A stretch of DNA of 64,000 nucleotides, from NCBI GenBank assembly GCA_028023455.1, contig JAQFVV010006337.1, forward strand, positions 62,001-126,000, written 5' to 3'. Positions 23,913-35,852 of this stretch are shown here, in pieces. The translations under genes and the position numbers were made by a program. Under the pieces are notes generated by a model, which saw nothing but the letters and a program-made list of their open reading frames with translations, had not been told where the DNA came from and ran no database searches. The stretch comes from Epiperipatus broadwayi (taxonomy: Eukaryota > Onychophora > Udeonychophora > Euonychophora > Peripatidae). How positions within the stretch are numbered: the stretch's first letter is position 1; every line of letters starts with the position of its first letter.

Positions 23913-24559
23913 GATGTCATCTTTCTTTTTAGCAATAATTCCATATTTTTTTCTTATTTCAGATATAAATGTCCTACCAATACCAAAATGTTATTTTACA
24001 CTTTTGAGACTTTTATTCTCTTCTACAGTTTTCCTTGCTAGTTCACAGTTATACTTTCTTATATCATTTTCAATTCTTTTCCACACCATTTTACAAAATT
24101 CAAGATATTCAATCCTTTTTAATACACCATTTTTGTATATCTCCATATTCCTTCTTTTTTTCATAAATTCTCTAGTCTTAGTATAAATTTTATTGGTCAA
24201 TTGCTGCTTTTTTTTTACCAGCTATTTTTGTTGCAGTTTTTAAAAGTGTATCAGTTATTTTCATATTAATTTAATTCAAATATGAATCAAGTTCAAAATC
24301 TACTAATACTTAAAACTGATTTGTAAGTTCTAATTTAAATTTATTAAAATGTTTCTGAAGATTAAAAATATCAACTGTAAATACTGTTTTTCTTAATACT
24401 TTTTGTCTCTCTAGTTTTGCATTAGCACATATCTTAAATTTTACTAATCGATGATCACTTCATGTATTAAATTTATTAAGAACATTACAATCTTGAAATA
24501 TGTATTTTCTGTTAGTCAAAATATAATCCAATTCTGCTGTAGCTTTATTTGGATGCTTC

Positions 24560-25224
24560 CATGTCCACTAGTGTTTAACATTTCTCAAAAAAAGAATTCA
24601 TAATATAAAAGTTTTCTTTTTCTGAAAACTCCACAAGTCCATGTCCTCTCTCATTTCTATTACCATGACCAAAATTACCTACAACACTTTCATCTTTCAT
24701 TACCAATCCTAGCATTAAAGTCTTCCATAACAATTTTAAAATGTTGTTTACTCTGATCAAAAGCCTTTTGTACATCCTTATAAAAATATTTTACTACTTC
24801 ATCAATATGAGAACTTGTGGGGGCATAAACATGAATTATCTGCATTTGGTATCGGCTATTAAATTGTATAACTAATCTTGCCACTCTGTCCAATACATCA
24901 TCAATCTCCACAATGTTGTTCTTCCATTTTTTTATTTATAATATATCCTACTACACTTGTATTTTCAATATTTCTGCCTTTATAATAGAGTACATGTCCA
25001 TTTTTTAAATCAATTGTCTCTTCATCTTTTCTTCTAACTTTTCAAAATCCAATAATGTCCCATTGAATATAAGACAGTTTTTCTTCTAATTCTTGCAATC
25101 TTCCTTCACTTGAAAGCGATCTGCAGTTATGAGTACCTAAATAAAAAATCATCATCAAATGACTGCCTGGGTCTGCAATCAGGGGTTTCTTAGCACCCCT
25201 CCACCTTCGAACACCTAGAGCCAT
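24560..25224 (-). pseudogene. LINE APE-type endonuclease, broken
   Basis: Starts MALGVRRWRGAKKPLIADPG at 25224. LGTHNCRSLSSEGRLQEL then supplies the first Asn of APE endonucleases, and YIQWDIIGF follows. Further on, IIHVYAPTSS and EDFNARIG (near 24700-24830) are the second conserved blocks; GDFNA has become EDFNA here. The segment between 24911 and 25042 and the end near 24575 are frameshifted. This enzyme nicks target DNA to prime reverse transcription. Length and order are normal for the family, but the copy is interrupted. Confidence 0.75.
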
Positions 25225-25230
25225 AATTTA

Positions 25231-26608
25231 TTTTTGTTTGTCATAATTGTATATATGTGTTGGAAAAATATTTATCATATACACAAACATTCATTCTGCC
25301 TTATTGGGCAACTGAGAAGAAAGACCATGGTGTTTCTTGATCTTAAACTCAGAGGTAAAAAGCCAATAAACTCACAATCATTTAATAGGTTAAAATACAG
25401 GTGGGTGTAGCACAGCAAATATATTTGTTTTAGAAACAAGCTAAGGCAAGAAAAGATGAAATATTTAAACATAATAAAATAAAATATATATAACTAGGAC
25501 ATAGTTAAGCCCTAACACTAATAAACAAGCACATATTGCATTATGTAGTACATGGATATGTACAGGTGAGTGAATAATTATTATTATTATTTATATGTTA
25601 TAAAAAGATATACACTAATGATTTCTTAAAATATTTTATTAATTAATTTTAACATTGTTTTAAGATAATTAAAAATATTTAAAAAAGTGAATATTGATAA
25701 TAATGGTTAATATTTTAATATTAATGGAATTACAAGCATGTTGAGGCACTGAAAAGAGAAGCTTTAATAATACTTCTATGAATCGATAAAATACTTGACA
25801 GATGGGTGCTTTCGAGATGGTTCTAAATAAAGTCATTAATTTGATATAAACAGTGTCATTATTTTCTAAAAATAAAGAAGCTAGGGAAGTATACTTAGGA
25901 TATATATTGTCTGCTTGTGAGATAATTGAAGAATGATATGTGTCTTCAAGTGAGAAGTAAAAATGGCTGTAACAAAAATCAGTATGGTAAATTTTACTTC
26001 AAACATCAAGATTTTTGCCTACGGGTGTATGCAAATTATAACTAAGGGTCTCTATAATGGATTGAAGCAAAATAGGAGACATTCTTATTCTCTTCAGCAA
26101 TTTCCTTTACATGCAAAAGAATTAAGTACAAAGCAATTAACAGCAAATGTTTATATGGAATTTAAATATTCAACTAGGATTGCATTATCAGAATTCATAA
26201 TCGGTACCCCAGGAATAATAGAGCTCTAAAGTGTAATAAGCCATGAATATTTTACTAATGATAATAAAGGTCTTTATTTGAATAAATTTTGATGGATTAA
26301 TCTATAGACTTTAATAAACTGTCTAGTACTTATTAATTATTCTTGGATATAAAAAATATTGACTTTAAATTAGTTATTCTTGTTTATATTTTAACGTGCT
26401 TTGCAAAGAATCACATATATATTGCAATTATTTTTATAATTTAAATGTACTAAGTACATATATAATTTAACAATGGTTTTGATAATAGTAGAATTTCATG
26501 AAGTTTATTTATTAATAATTAAAATAGTAAATTCTTTACCATTCGAATAAAAAATTACTATAATTAAAAAAAATATATACAAACAATTTCACATAAAAAG
26601 TTATAGGT

Positions 26609-26679
<71 letters not shown>

Positions 26680-27855
26680 TAATGCAATATTAAATAAGTT
26701 ATTTGAGATCATTGAACAATGTAAATGTTAGAAATTTGAATGATTATTCGAATTTTATATATATTAATATTTTTGCAAGTAATAATATAACATAATTAAT
26801 TTAAGTTCATAGATTTATATGTTGTTTATGTTTGAAAAAATGTGGTGTAGAGTGTGCGTGTATATGATTATATAAAACTAATATTATTAACATACATATA
26901 GTGTTACATTTATTCCTAGTTAGGTTTATATACTGTACATATACATTATTTTGTCTTGAACTTTATTTAAATTGTTTTAGGATAGATAGATATGCTTGCA
27001 GATGTTTATTCTGGCATTATGTAAGAATATTTGTGCTCTTTTATTTTATATATTTTATATCCTGTGTATGGTAGTGGGAATCCTGACTTAGGATGATTAG
27101 CTATATTTTACATACTGTAGCGTGCACTTGAAGGCATACAAATATATTGTTGTTAGCGAATAATGATGTTGGATGACTTTCTTTTATTCCCCTGATTATA
27201 TTTAAATATTATGATCTGTATTGGTATTGTACACTCATATCTTTTCCTTCCTTATTCATATTAAACGTGAATAAATGAAATAACATTAATAAGTTTTAAG
27301 GCTACTTTCTTAGAATTAACACGTTTAATATGACAATATATTTTGATCATAGATCTTAAACTTTATCTGAGGATTCATGTCATCTTAATGTTTAAATATA
27401 TGGATTAAATGATTTCGTGTTCACACATGTTATGTGATACATTCAAATAGAATAAAATATATTATTGGATAAAGTCAAGATTTAATAATATTGTCATTAT
27501 AAAATTTAAATTACAAATAATATAGACTCACAAAATGGTTAATAATTATAAAATATAATCTGTAGCTAATATAATTGCTAGTATATTTTACTAATATTGA
27601 GCTTTTCATTATACGCTGGGTATTGAGAGATATTGTTAATAATCATTAATAATTTTATTGCAATTTTGGTGCTACAACATAATAATCTAACTATTTATTT
27701 TCTTCAAATATTAGTTTGTTATTTAGTTTATGTATTAATTAATAAACATATTATACAATTATGGATTGATTGTGTAGTTTATTCTTAAGAAAAATATTCT
27801 TGTAGTGGTTTCACTTCTCATCAGTACATCACTAGCTCACAAACCTCACATTTGC
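25231..27855. other. AT-rich DNA, no gene recognised
   Basis: Includes an 88-codon plus frame at 25963-26229 (MAVTKISMVNFTSNIKIFAY...) with no recognised motif and no support beyond being open. The rest is AT-rich with a pure (AT)n at 26614-26673. Confidence 0.45.
26614..26673. repeat. (AT)n microsatellite
   Basis: About 60 bp of perfect AT dinucleotides. Confidence 0.95.
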
Positions 27856-28398
<543 letters not shown>

Positions 28399-28491
28399 CA
28401 GCTAAAGCCTACTCAAATGAAAAATCTATAATCAGTTATCAAGGCAACCTCTATAAGAAAAAGGTGGATTCCTCAATGTGATATATATATA

Positions 28492-28737
28492 TGTTAAAAC
28501 GAAGATTTGCATGGGTTAAATATATAAAATACATATTTTGCGGGTTCATCCGTGTTAAAAACTTTTAATATTAATATACTGACATTTCGACTTGGTCACA
28601 CAAGCCATCCACAAAGTTATAAAAGGTAGAAAGACAGTTGTAGAGGCGCTACAATCACTGATTTGAATAAAATGTTAAAATTCCACCAATAGCAAAAAAT
28701 GTTAAATTTAGGAACTTTTTTTAAAAAAAAAAATCTT
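28492..28737 (-). repeat. Inverted PLE terminal repeat at the 5' boundary
   Basis: Reverse complement of the terminal region at 31033-31277 and 33564-33790. For example ACATATTTTGCGGGTTCATC here is matched by GATGAACCCGCAAAATATGT there, and GACATTTCGACTTGGTCACA by the inverse at 31167-31186. It ends in an A run at about 28725 and then abuts the element body. Confidence 0.9.
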
Positions 28738-30556
28738 CGTTTTACATTATTAACCTCTACGGGGAGGAAATTTTTAAACAGCTTCGTATATTTGAAAGAA
28801 CGTGGATTAAGAAATGTAAGTTACTTTGTAATTTATCTTTTTTATAGCGTGCAAAAATCACAATGTTATACCCACTTGCTGTAAAATTGTGTTTCACAAG
28901 TACAATTATAATGTTAGTAAAATTCTAAGGAAAACTAGCAATATTATTTTAAACTCTTTTATTAAAGAAACTCGGAAAAATTTAGACAAAATTGATAAAG
29001 TATTGCTATATTTACGTTTATTCCTTAGTAATGAAATACATCCTTTACTGTGGACTAGTTTTGATCGTATTGCAAGTTTTAGATCGTTTAAAGATTCGGA
29101 ATTTGTAACAGCAAAGCAAAAGAAAAAATTGCAAATGCTAATTAGAACACAATCCCCAAACATTATGTATCCAAATCAAAAAACCGTTTATAATTTATCT
29201 AGGAAAGCCCTCTCCACAGATGAAATTTCGGTTTTAGAAAAAGGTTTCAATTTTGCTTTAACACCTTCCCGGATACCTTTTGAGAAAATTGTTTGTAATG
29301 TTGAATCAGCTCTCGATAAAACTGATTCTACATCGGCTGATTTGGCTAGAGCTGAGATTTGTAATATTTTTAAAAAAGCTAAGCTTCCTAAAAATAATAT
29401 TTCAAAGAAAGAAAGACAAGCATTAAATAATATAAAATCGGACAAATCAATTGTTGTACTTCCAGCTGACAAAGGTAATGCCACAGTTGTAATGGATCGT
29501 GACATTTACCATAATAAAATTTTAGATCTGCTTAATGATAAAACTTATAAACTATCAAAAAGAGATCATACTACGTATTTGGAAAAAACAACAAAAGCTA
29601 TTATTAATAAATCACCTATTGAAACAGAGATAAAAAATAAAATAATCCCTCGTGAAAAATCTTGTGTCTGTCCAAAATTTTATGGACTTCCAAAAATTCA
29701 CAAACCAGATACCCCCCTTCGTCCAATAGTAAGTGCAATAGGTTCTCCAACTCATATTTTAGCCAGATACTTATCGGATTTCATTAAACCTACAATCCCA
29801 TCTATTAAATCATATATTAAAAACTCTCTTCATTTTATTTCTGTTTTAAAAAGTTTAAAAATTAATGCTAATGACATTCTGGTCAGTTTTGATGTCGTGT
29901 CTTTGTTTACAAACATTCCAATTGATGAAGCTTTAAATATAATCTCACAACGTTGCAATTTACCAGACCATATTATTGCTTTAATTAAACATTGTCTCTT
30001 AAATACATATTTTGTATACAATGGACAGCATTACAGACAAGTTTTTGGTACTCCTATGGGCTCACCTATCTCAGGAGTAATAGCTGATTTATTCATGGAA
30101 TATATAGAAACTCGTGCTTTAGAATCATCATCTTTAAAACCTCTCATTTGGCTCAGATACATAGATGACACTTTTGTCATATGGCAACATGGAAAAAATA
30201 AATTAGATGATTTTTTCTTACATTTAAATAATATGCATCCTCATATTAAATTTACAATGGAGACAGAGTCTGATGGAAAACTCCCTTTTCTTGATGTTCT
30301 AGTCACCAGAACACCAAATAGTTTATCTTTTTCTATTTACAGAAAGGATACACACACAGACAGATATTTGCATTTCCATTCTCATCATCACCCAACTCAG
30401 ATAGTTTCTGTAGCCAAAACTCTTTTAAATAGAGCAATTAACCTTTCAGATGAGTCTCATCTGAAAGAAGAAATAAATCATATTAATAGTGTTTTATTAG
30501 CAAATAGTTATAATTACAAATTTATAAAAAAAAGCCTTATTTCAAGCCCAAAATAG
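28738..30556 (+). pseudogene. PLE copy 1: reverse transcriptase ORF with 5' frameshift
   Basis: The main open frame is 28889-30556, 555 codons. Motifs, with residues counted from 28889: PADKGNATVV (~191-200, the N-terminal DKG box typical of PLEs), FYGLPKIHKP and RPIVSAIGSP (~265-287), FDVVSLFTNIP (~334, first catalytic Asp), GTPMGSPISGV (~387), YIDDTFVIW (~424, catalytic Asp pair), LPFLDVLVTR (~468). The coding region begins upstream in another frame (NLYGEEIFKQL from ~28753): two bases present in copy 2 are missing in the TTTTTTAT(TA)GCG stretch at ~28842, so the N-terminus is shifted out. The enzyme would copy element RNA; RT and GIY-YIG act together in these elements. Confidence 0.92.
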
Positions 30557-31004
30557 ACAAAATAGGAAACAAAAAGATGATAAATCAGCTATTAGGATTT
30601 GTGTTCCATATGTAAAAGGAACTACAGACAGTATCGGACGTATATTAAAATGCTATAATATAGATACAGCATTTTCTGCTCATCAAAAGATCAGCAATAT
30701 AATAACCAAGCCTAAGGATTCAATCCCTCTTGAATCTCATGGTGTCTATCAAATCTCATGTAAAAATTGTAAAGCTTCTTACATAGGTATGAGTAATCGT
30801 CACATCAGTGTTAGGAGAGATGAGCATGCTAATGCAGTTAAACAACACTCATCATCATCAGCACTCTCACTCCATACTATAGATTCAGGTCATAAAATTG
30901 ATTTTTCTAGTACCAGGATCATATCCAGATGTGATAATCTCTACCAATGCAAAATTAGAGAAGCCATTGAGATACTTAAAAGGCCAGATTGTATCAATAA
31001 GTGA
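30540..31004 (+). pseudogene. PLE copy 1: GIY-YIG endonuclease, premature stop
   Basis: Frame is +1 relative to the RT and opens before the RT stop. It reads KSAIRICVPYVKGTTDSIGR, then GVYQISCKNCKASYIG with the GIY (GVY) and YIG signatures and the CxxC insert found in PLE endonucleases. SVRRDEH follows (catalytic Arg, then His), and IREAIEI supplies the catalytic Glu. A TGA at 31002-31004 replaces the CGA Arg codon of copy 2 and removes the last 19 residues. The protein would nick DNA at the insertion site. The first ATG in this frame is 30789, inside the domain, so it is likely made as a fusion with RT. Confidence 0.88.
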
Positions 31005-31032
31005 GATGATACATGCAAACTTCCTCCTATTT

Positions 31033-31277
31033 GGAAAGATTTTTTTAAAAAACATTCCTAAATTTAACATTTTTTGCTATTGGTGGAATTTTAACATTTT
31101 ATTCAAATCAGTGATTGTAGCGCCTCTACAACCGTCTTTCTACCTTTTATAACTCTGTGGATGGCTTGTGTGACCAAGTCGAAACGTCAGTATATTAATA
31201 TTAAAAGTTTTTAACATGGATGAACCCGCAAAATATGTATTTTATATATTTAACCCGTGCAAATCTTCATTTTAACA
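31033..31277 (+). repeat. PLE terminal repeat between copies 1 and 2
   Basis: The 3' terminal region of copy 1 runs directly into the body of copy 2 (…CGTGCAAATCTTCATTTTAA then the conserved ACATTATTAACCTCTACGGG). It contains GATTGTAGCGCCTCTACAAC and the hammerhead-like segment at 31155-31190. Its position at a head-to-tail junction makes it equivalent to the so-called pLTR of PLEs. Confidence 0.85.
31155..31190 (+). ncRNA. Degenerate hammerhead-like motif in PLE terminal repeat
   Basis: Reads GGAUGG, then CUUG-UGUGAC-CAAG (four-pair stem II), UC, GAAAC, GUC, AGUA. The GAAA box, a stem II and a GUC triplet are in the right order, and PLE terminal repeats are known to carry hammerheads. But the CUGAUGA box is poorly matched (GGAUGG) and stem I pairs badly. 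In copy 2 (33691-33722) GAAA is CAAAA, and the inverted copy at 28580-28610 carries the same weak core. Likely inactive. Confidence 0.4.
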
Positions 31278-31289
31278 TTATTAACCTCT

Positions 31290-32247
31290 ACGGGGAGGAA
31301 ATTTTTAAACAGCTTCATATATTTGAAAGAACGTGGATTAAGAAATGTAAGTTACTTTGTAATTTATCTTTTTTATTAGCGTGCAAAAATCACAATGTTA
31401 TACCCACTTGCTGTAAAATTGTGTTTCACAAGAACAATTATAATGTTAGTAAAATTCTAAGGAAAACTAGCAATATTATTTTAAACTCTTTTATTAAAGA
31501 AACTCGGAAAAATTTAGACAAAATTGATAAAGTATTGCTACATTTACGTTTATTCCTTAGTAATAAAATACATCCTTTACTGTGGACTAGTTTTGATCGT
31601 ATTGCAAGTTTTAGATCGTTTAAAGATTCGGAATTTGTAACAGCAAAGCAAAAGAAAAAATTGCAAATGCTAATTAGAACACAATCCCCAAACATTATGT
31701 ATCCAAATCAAAAAACCGTTTATAATTTATCTAGGAAAGCCCTCTCTACAGATGAAATTTCGGTTTTAGAAAAAGGTTTCAATTTTGCTTTAACACCTTC
31801 CCGGATACCTTTTGAGAAAATTGTTTGTAATGTTGAATCAGCTCTCGATAAAATTGATTCTACATCGGCTGATTTGGCTAGAGCTGAGATTTGTAATATT
31901 TTTAAAAAAGCTAAGCTTCCTAAAAATAATATTTCAAAGAAAGAAAGACAAGCATTAAATAATATAAAATCAGACAAATCAATTGTTGTACTTCCAGCTG
32001 ATAAAGGTAATGCCACAGTTGTAATGGATCGTGACATTTACCATAATAAAATTTTAGATCTGCTTAATGATAAAACTTATAAACTATCAAAAAGAGATCA
32101 TACTACGTATTTGGAAAAAACAACAAAAGCTATTATTAATAAATCACCTATTGAAACAGAGATAAAAAATAAAATAATCCCTCGTGAAAAATCTTGTGTC
32201 TGTCCAAAATTTTATGGACTTCCAAAAATTCACAAACCAGATACCCC
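31290..32247 (+). pseudogene. PLE copy 2: RT, N-terminal part up to a 1-bp deletion
   Basis: Open from 31220 through the terminal-repeat junction; element-like protein begins near NLYGEEIFKQLHIFERTW. Here the N-terminal segment (LLCNLSFLLACKNHNVIPTC) is in frame with the RT start, unlike copy 1. It contains the PADKGNATVV box and FYGLPKIHKPDTP. The frame is lost at ~32245-32250, where copy 1 has CCCCCC and copy 2 one C fewer. The in-frame stop is at 32258-32260. Confidence 0.9.
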
Positions 32248-33087
32248 CTTCATCCAATAGTAAGTGCAATAGGTTCTCCAACTCATATTTTAGCCAGATA
32301 CTTATCGGATTTCATTAAACCTACAATCCCATCTATTAAATCATATATTAAAAACTCTCTTCATTTTATTTCTGTTTTAAAAAGTTTAAAAATTAATGCT
32401 AATGACATTCTGGTCAGTTTTGATGTCGTGTCTTTGTTTACAAACATTCCAATTGATGAAGCTTTAAATATAATCTCACAACGTTGCAATTTACCAGACC
32501 ATATTATTGCTTTAATTAAACATTGTCTCTTAAATACATATTTTGTATACAATGGACAGCATTACAGACAAGTTTTTGGTACTCCTATGGGCTCACCTAT
32601 CTCAGGAGTAATAGCTGATTTATTCATGGAATATATAGAAACTCGTGCTTTAGAATCATCATCTTTAAAACCTCTCATTTGGCTCAGATACATAGATGAC
32701 ACTTTTGTCATATGGCAACATGGAAAAAATAAATTAGATGATTTTTTCTTACATTTAAATAATATGCATCCTCATATTAAATTTACAATGGAGACAGAGT
32801 CTGATGGAAAACTCCCTTTTCTTGATGTTCTAGTCACCAGAACACCAAATAGTTTATCTTTTTCTATTTACAGAAAGGATACACACACAGACAGATATTT
32901 GCATTTCCATTCTCATCATCACCCAACTCAGATAGTTTCTGTAGCCAAAACTCTTTTAAATAGAGCAATTAACCTTTCAGATGAGACACATCTGAAAGAA
33001 GAAATAAATCATATTAATAGTGTTTTATTAGCAAATAGTTATAATTACAAATTTATAAAAAAAAGCCTTATTTCAAGCCCAAAATAG
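32248..33087 (+). pseudogene. PLE copy 2: RT, catalytic part after the frameshift
   Basis: Continues the copy 1 protein from PIVSAIGSP to KKSLISSPK in another frame. FDVVSLFTNIP, GTPMGSPISGV and YIDDTFVIW are intact and nearly identical to copy 1 at protein level. Apart from the single-base loss upstream, the catalytic region would be functional in sequence terms. Confidence 0.9.
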
Positions 33088-33592
33088 ACAAAATAGGAAA
33101 CAAAAAGATGATAAATCAGCTATTAGGATTTGTGTTCCATATGTAAAAGGAACTACAGACAGTATCGGACATATATTAAAATGCTATAATATAGATACAG
33201 CATTTTCTGCTCATCAAAAGATCAGCAATATAATAACCAAGCCTAAGGATTCAATCCCTCTTGAATCTCATGGTGTCTATCAAATCTCATGTAAAAATTG
33301 TAAAGCTTCTTACATAGGTATGAGTAATCGTCGCATCAGTGTTAGGAGAGATGAGCATGCTAATGCAGTTAAACAACACTCATCATCATCAGCACTCTCA
33401 CTCCATACTATAGATTCAGGTCATAAAATTGATTTTTCTAGTACCAGGATCATATCCAGATGTGATAATCTCTACCAATGCAAAATTAGAGAAGCCATTG
33501 AGATACTTAAAAGGCCAGATTGTATCAATAAGCGAGATGATACATGCAAACTTCCTCCTATTTGGAAAGATTTTTTTAAAAAACATTCCTAA
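33071..33592 (+). pseudogene. PLE copy 2: GIY-YIG endonuclease, intact C-terminus
   Basis: Same +1 frame offset from RT as in copy 1, again opening before the RT stop. GVYQISCKNCKASYIG, SVRRDEH and IREAIEI are all present. The frame continues to CKLPPIWKDFFKKHS at 33592, 19 residues longer than copy 1. The domain itself has no visible defect, but it has no own start before the GIY motif (first ATG 33320). Confidence 0.88.
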
Positions 33593-33805
33593 ATTTAACA
33601 TTTTTTGCTATTGGTGGAATTTTAACATTTTATTCAAATCAGTGATTGTAGCGCCTCTACAACCGTCTTTCTACCTTTTATAACTCTGTGGATGGCTTGT
33701 GTGACCAAGTCAAAATGTCAGTATATTAATATTAAAAGTTTTTAACACGGATGAACCTGCAAAATATGTATTATATATATATAATTCATGGAAATTTTTA
33801 TAGGA
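33564..33805 (+). repeat. PLE terminal repeat, downstream end
   Basis: Third copy of the terminal region, diverging after ATATGTATTATATATATATA; the last ~25 bp (TTCATGGAAATTTTTATA) are only a weak match to ACCCGTGCAAATCTTCAT in the internal copy, so the true boundary is uncertain. Confidence 0.75.
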
Positions 33806-35077
33806 TAATGACTTTATTAAAGCTACATCAACTGAAATTATAATGATGATATTGATGCTGAAAATTTATAGTACCATAGTTTATTTATTGTGTAGTACAC
33901 AATATTATGTTTTAATTATAGAATTAAAATATGAATAATGTATCTTTTATGATTTTTATCCAATATCATTGCAAAGCAATCACCGTTTCCATTTATGACT
34001 ATTGTTCATAACTACAAAGGCAAAAAAATGTCAGCTTCATTTAGTACAGTAAGTAATCAAAACATACTTTGATCACATACAACAAGGAAAATGTATTAAT
34101 AATAATTTTTTAAATATGTATATTAAATAAAATATATTCATTGAATCAATTTTATGGATTAAAATTCTTATGAATATTATTAACCTTATGGAAAAATATG
34201 CTGATTGTTTGTAACATAATTGTTTCAACTTTTTTTTTATAAATTGTTGCAGAGAATAATCAATTGTTATTGAAATTGTGTACAAAAATCAATGGCAATC
34301 ACTATGTTAAATTCTCACATAAAATCTGTTACTAACCAGGGTAAAAGTATTTGTTATATATATTATTTTTTTAGTATTAATATATCAAAAAAGATATATT
34401 TTAAATTACAAAATTTACATAAAGGAATGAATTAATTATCAAAAATGTAAAATTTATTTGCTTACTCGAAGCCAAAATATTAAATAGAATTTATAATATT
34501 TTGGAAATGTTATATAAATGAAAAATGTCATGATTCTCAATAAAGTTAAAGACAAATATCTACTTATGGGGTATATAGATAAAATAAAGAATAATATGAA
34601 AATGCAACACAATGTCAGAAAGAGATAAGAATGGATATATTTTATACAAGATGTCACCTGGTTTAAAAGTTGACACAATAGAATTTCACTTTTCTATTTA
34701 CATTTGCAGTGTGTAATTATATTTTTTTTTATTGAAACTATCTGGTAGGTTTAAGTTTGTCCAAAAATTTGATACCTAGATATAGATAAACTTAGAAGAA
34801 AGTGTCATTATTTCGATGATTATTTCAAAATATATTTTATTCAAGACAAAGTTTAAGAGAGTTAAATAATAAGTAAAGAATCATTGCACTGTGAAAAGTG
34901 TAATAGGTAGAAAAATATTTAAAAACATTTCAAAAATTTAGAATTGTCTAAAACTAATAAAATGACTAAAAACTTGAATGATAAAGAAAAAATATTCTCA
35001 AGGTTGAAATATTTTCAATTTAATAAAAGGCTTAATTTTATGTAAGATATTTAAAGAATTTTTTTAAAATTTCAAAT
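33806..35077. other. AT-rich DNA, no gene recognised
   Basis: Two short minus-strand frames (34073-34285, 34454-34678) are hydrophobic translations of AT-rich DNA, without motifs or signals that support expression. Confidence 0.5.
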
Positions 35078-35085
35078 TACTACCT

Positions 35086-35392
35086 CAGCGGTCCCCAACC
35101 TTTTTGCACTTAAGAGCACATTCTATAATAGTGGCCAGGTGGCAGGCACCATTTCTTTTTTCAATGTAAATTTATAGTTAGATATTGTTAATAATAGACT
35201 TTTTATGCTGTAAAAGTATAGTATGCCCTACAATTTGATTATAATATAATACAATAATTTATAAGAAATCTTAAAAATTAAATTTATTTGTATCAGATAA
35301 ATATTTTTTTATCATGTTTGAATAGTGGCAGACACATGAAAAATGGTCTGTGGGTACCATGGTGCCCACGGGCATAGGGTTGGGGACTCCTG
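35086..35392. mobile_element. hAT-type MITE with perfect 8-bp target duplication
   Basis: A 307-bp non-autonomous DNA transposon. Terminal inverted repeats are CAGCGGTCCCCAACC on the left and, reverse-complemented, CAGGAGTCCCCAACC on the right (13 of 15 match). It is flanked by identical 8-bp TACTACCT at 35078-35085 and 35393-35400, the duplication length of hAT transposases. The interior has no open frame, so it would have moved with a transposase supplied from elsewhere. The GGTCCCCAACC end is familiar from hAT-derived elements in other animals. Confidence 0.93.
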
Positions 35393-35649
35393 TACTACCT
35401 AATAAAAATCTTAAAGAGAAAACATTGTGTGAAGCACTAATTAAATGAAAACATTTAATGATTTTTATTAAATAAAAAATTTTTTTTCAAATTAAATTAG
35501 TGATAAAGTAGTTTATTTATAAGGTATGTAAATTTGCTGAAATAGAATATGCAAACATCAAATATGACTATTCTGGCTTCAAATATTCTCCTGAATGAAA
35601 TTCAATATCCAATTAGAACTACATATATAAAAAGATTAATGAAAATAAA

Positions 35650-35745
35650 GCTAGTTGTATTTTTATATTGGACTATTTCCATCATCTAATATGTGTGTGT
35701 GTGTTGAATGTCTTTAGAAAAGTTTAATTTTTATTTAAATATTCC
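35650..35745 (+). repeat. Dispersed repeat, copy 1 (see 56930-57030)
   Basis: GGACTATTTCCATCATCTA followed by TTGAATGTCTTT occurs here and at 56955, with a GT-repeat expansion in this copy. Function and family unknown. Confidence 0.6.
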
Positions 35746-35762
35746 AAATGCATTCACCTTTT

Positions 35763-35852
35763 AGTAATATCACAACAAACAGGTTAGTATATGCTCCAAC
35801 TGTTAGTAATATCACAGCAAACAGGTTAGTATATGCACAAACCTTCAAAAAA
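35763..35852. repeat. Tandem duplication, ~44 bp unit
   Basis: TTAGTAATATCACAACAAAC followed by AGGTTAGTATATGC, repeated once with two or three differences. Confidence 0.9.

Larger units (their letters stand above)
22312..25230 (-). mobile_element. RTE-like non-LTR retrotransposon, nearly complete but inactive
   Basis: About 2.9 kb on the minus strand. It carries, in order, an APE-type endonuclease, a linker, a reverse transcriptase and a C-terminal region ending ETFILQWIVNCC just before stop codons at 22337-22339. The AT-repeat tail follows. Motifs such as LGTHNCRSL, KAPGNDGI, FADD and LIYGSETW suggest the RTE/BovB group; this is pattern-based. Multiple stops and frameshifts break the ORF, so it is dead, though it is the best-preserved LINE here. 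No target duplication was identified. Confidence 0.8.
28492..33805 (+). mobile_element. Tandem pair of Penelope-like elements with GIY-YIG endonuclease
   Basis: Two head-to-tail copies of an EN(+) Penelope-like element, offset by 2,531 bp in the RT and endonuclease region, that differ at few positions. Each copy has an N-terminal segment, an RT with the PLE-type DKG box, and a GIY-YIG domain in a separate frame. A ~215-bp terminal repeat lies between and after the copies, and an inverted copy of it precedes the first. Head-to-tail arrangement and inverted terminal segments are characteristic of PLEs. Every ORF has at least one disruption, so neither copy can be active as assembled. Confidence 0.92.

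Noticed and set aside
23911-24186. Plus-strand 91-codon hydrophobic open frame
   Set aside because: Antisense of the minus-strand LINE linker region.
28906-30021. Minus-strand open frames opposite the PLE RT (and their equivalents at 31438-32552)
   Set aside because: Shadows of the real RT frame; they show no domain and repeat exactly in both copies for that reason.
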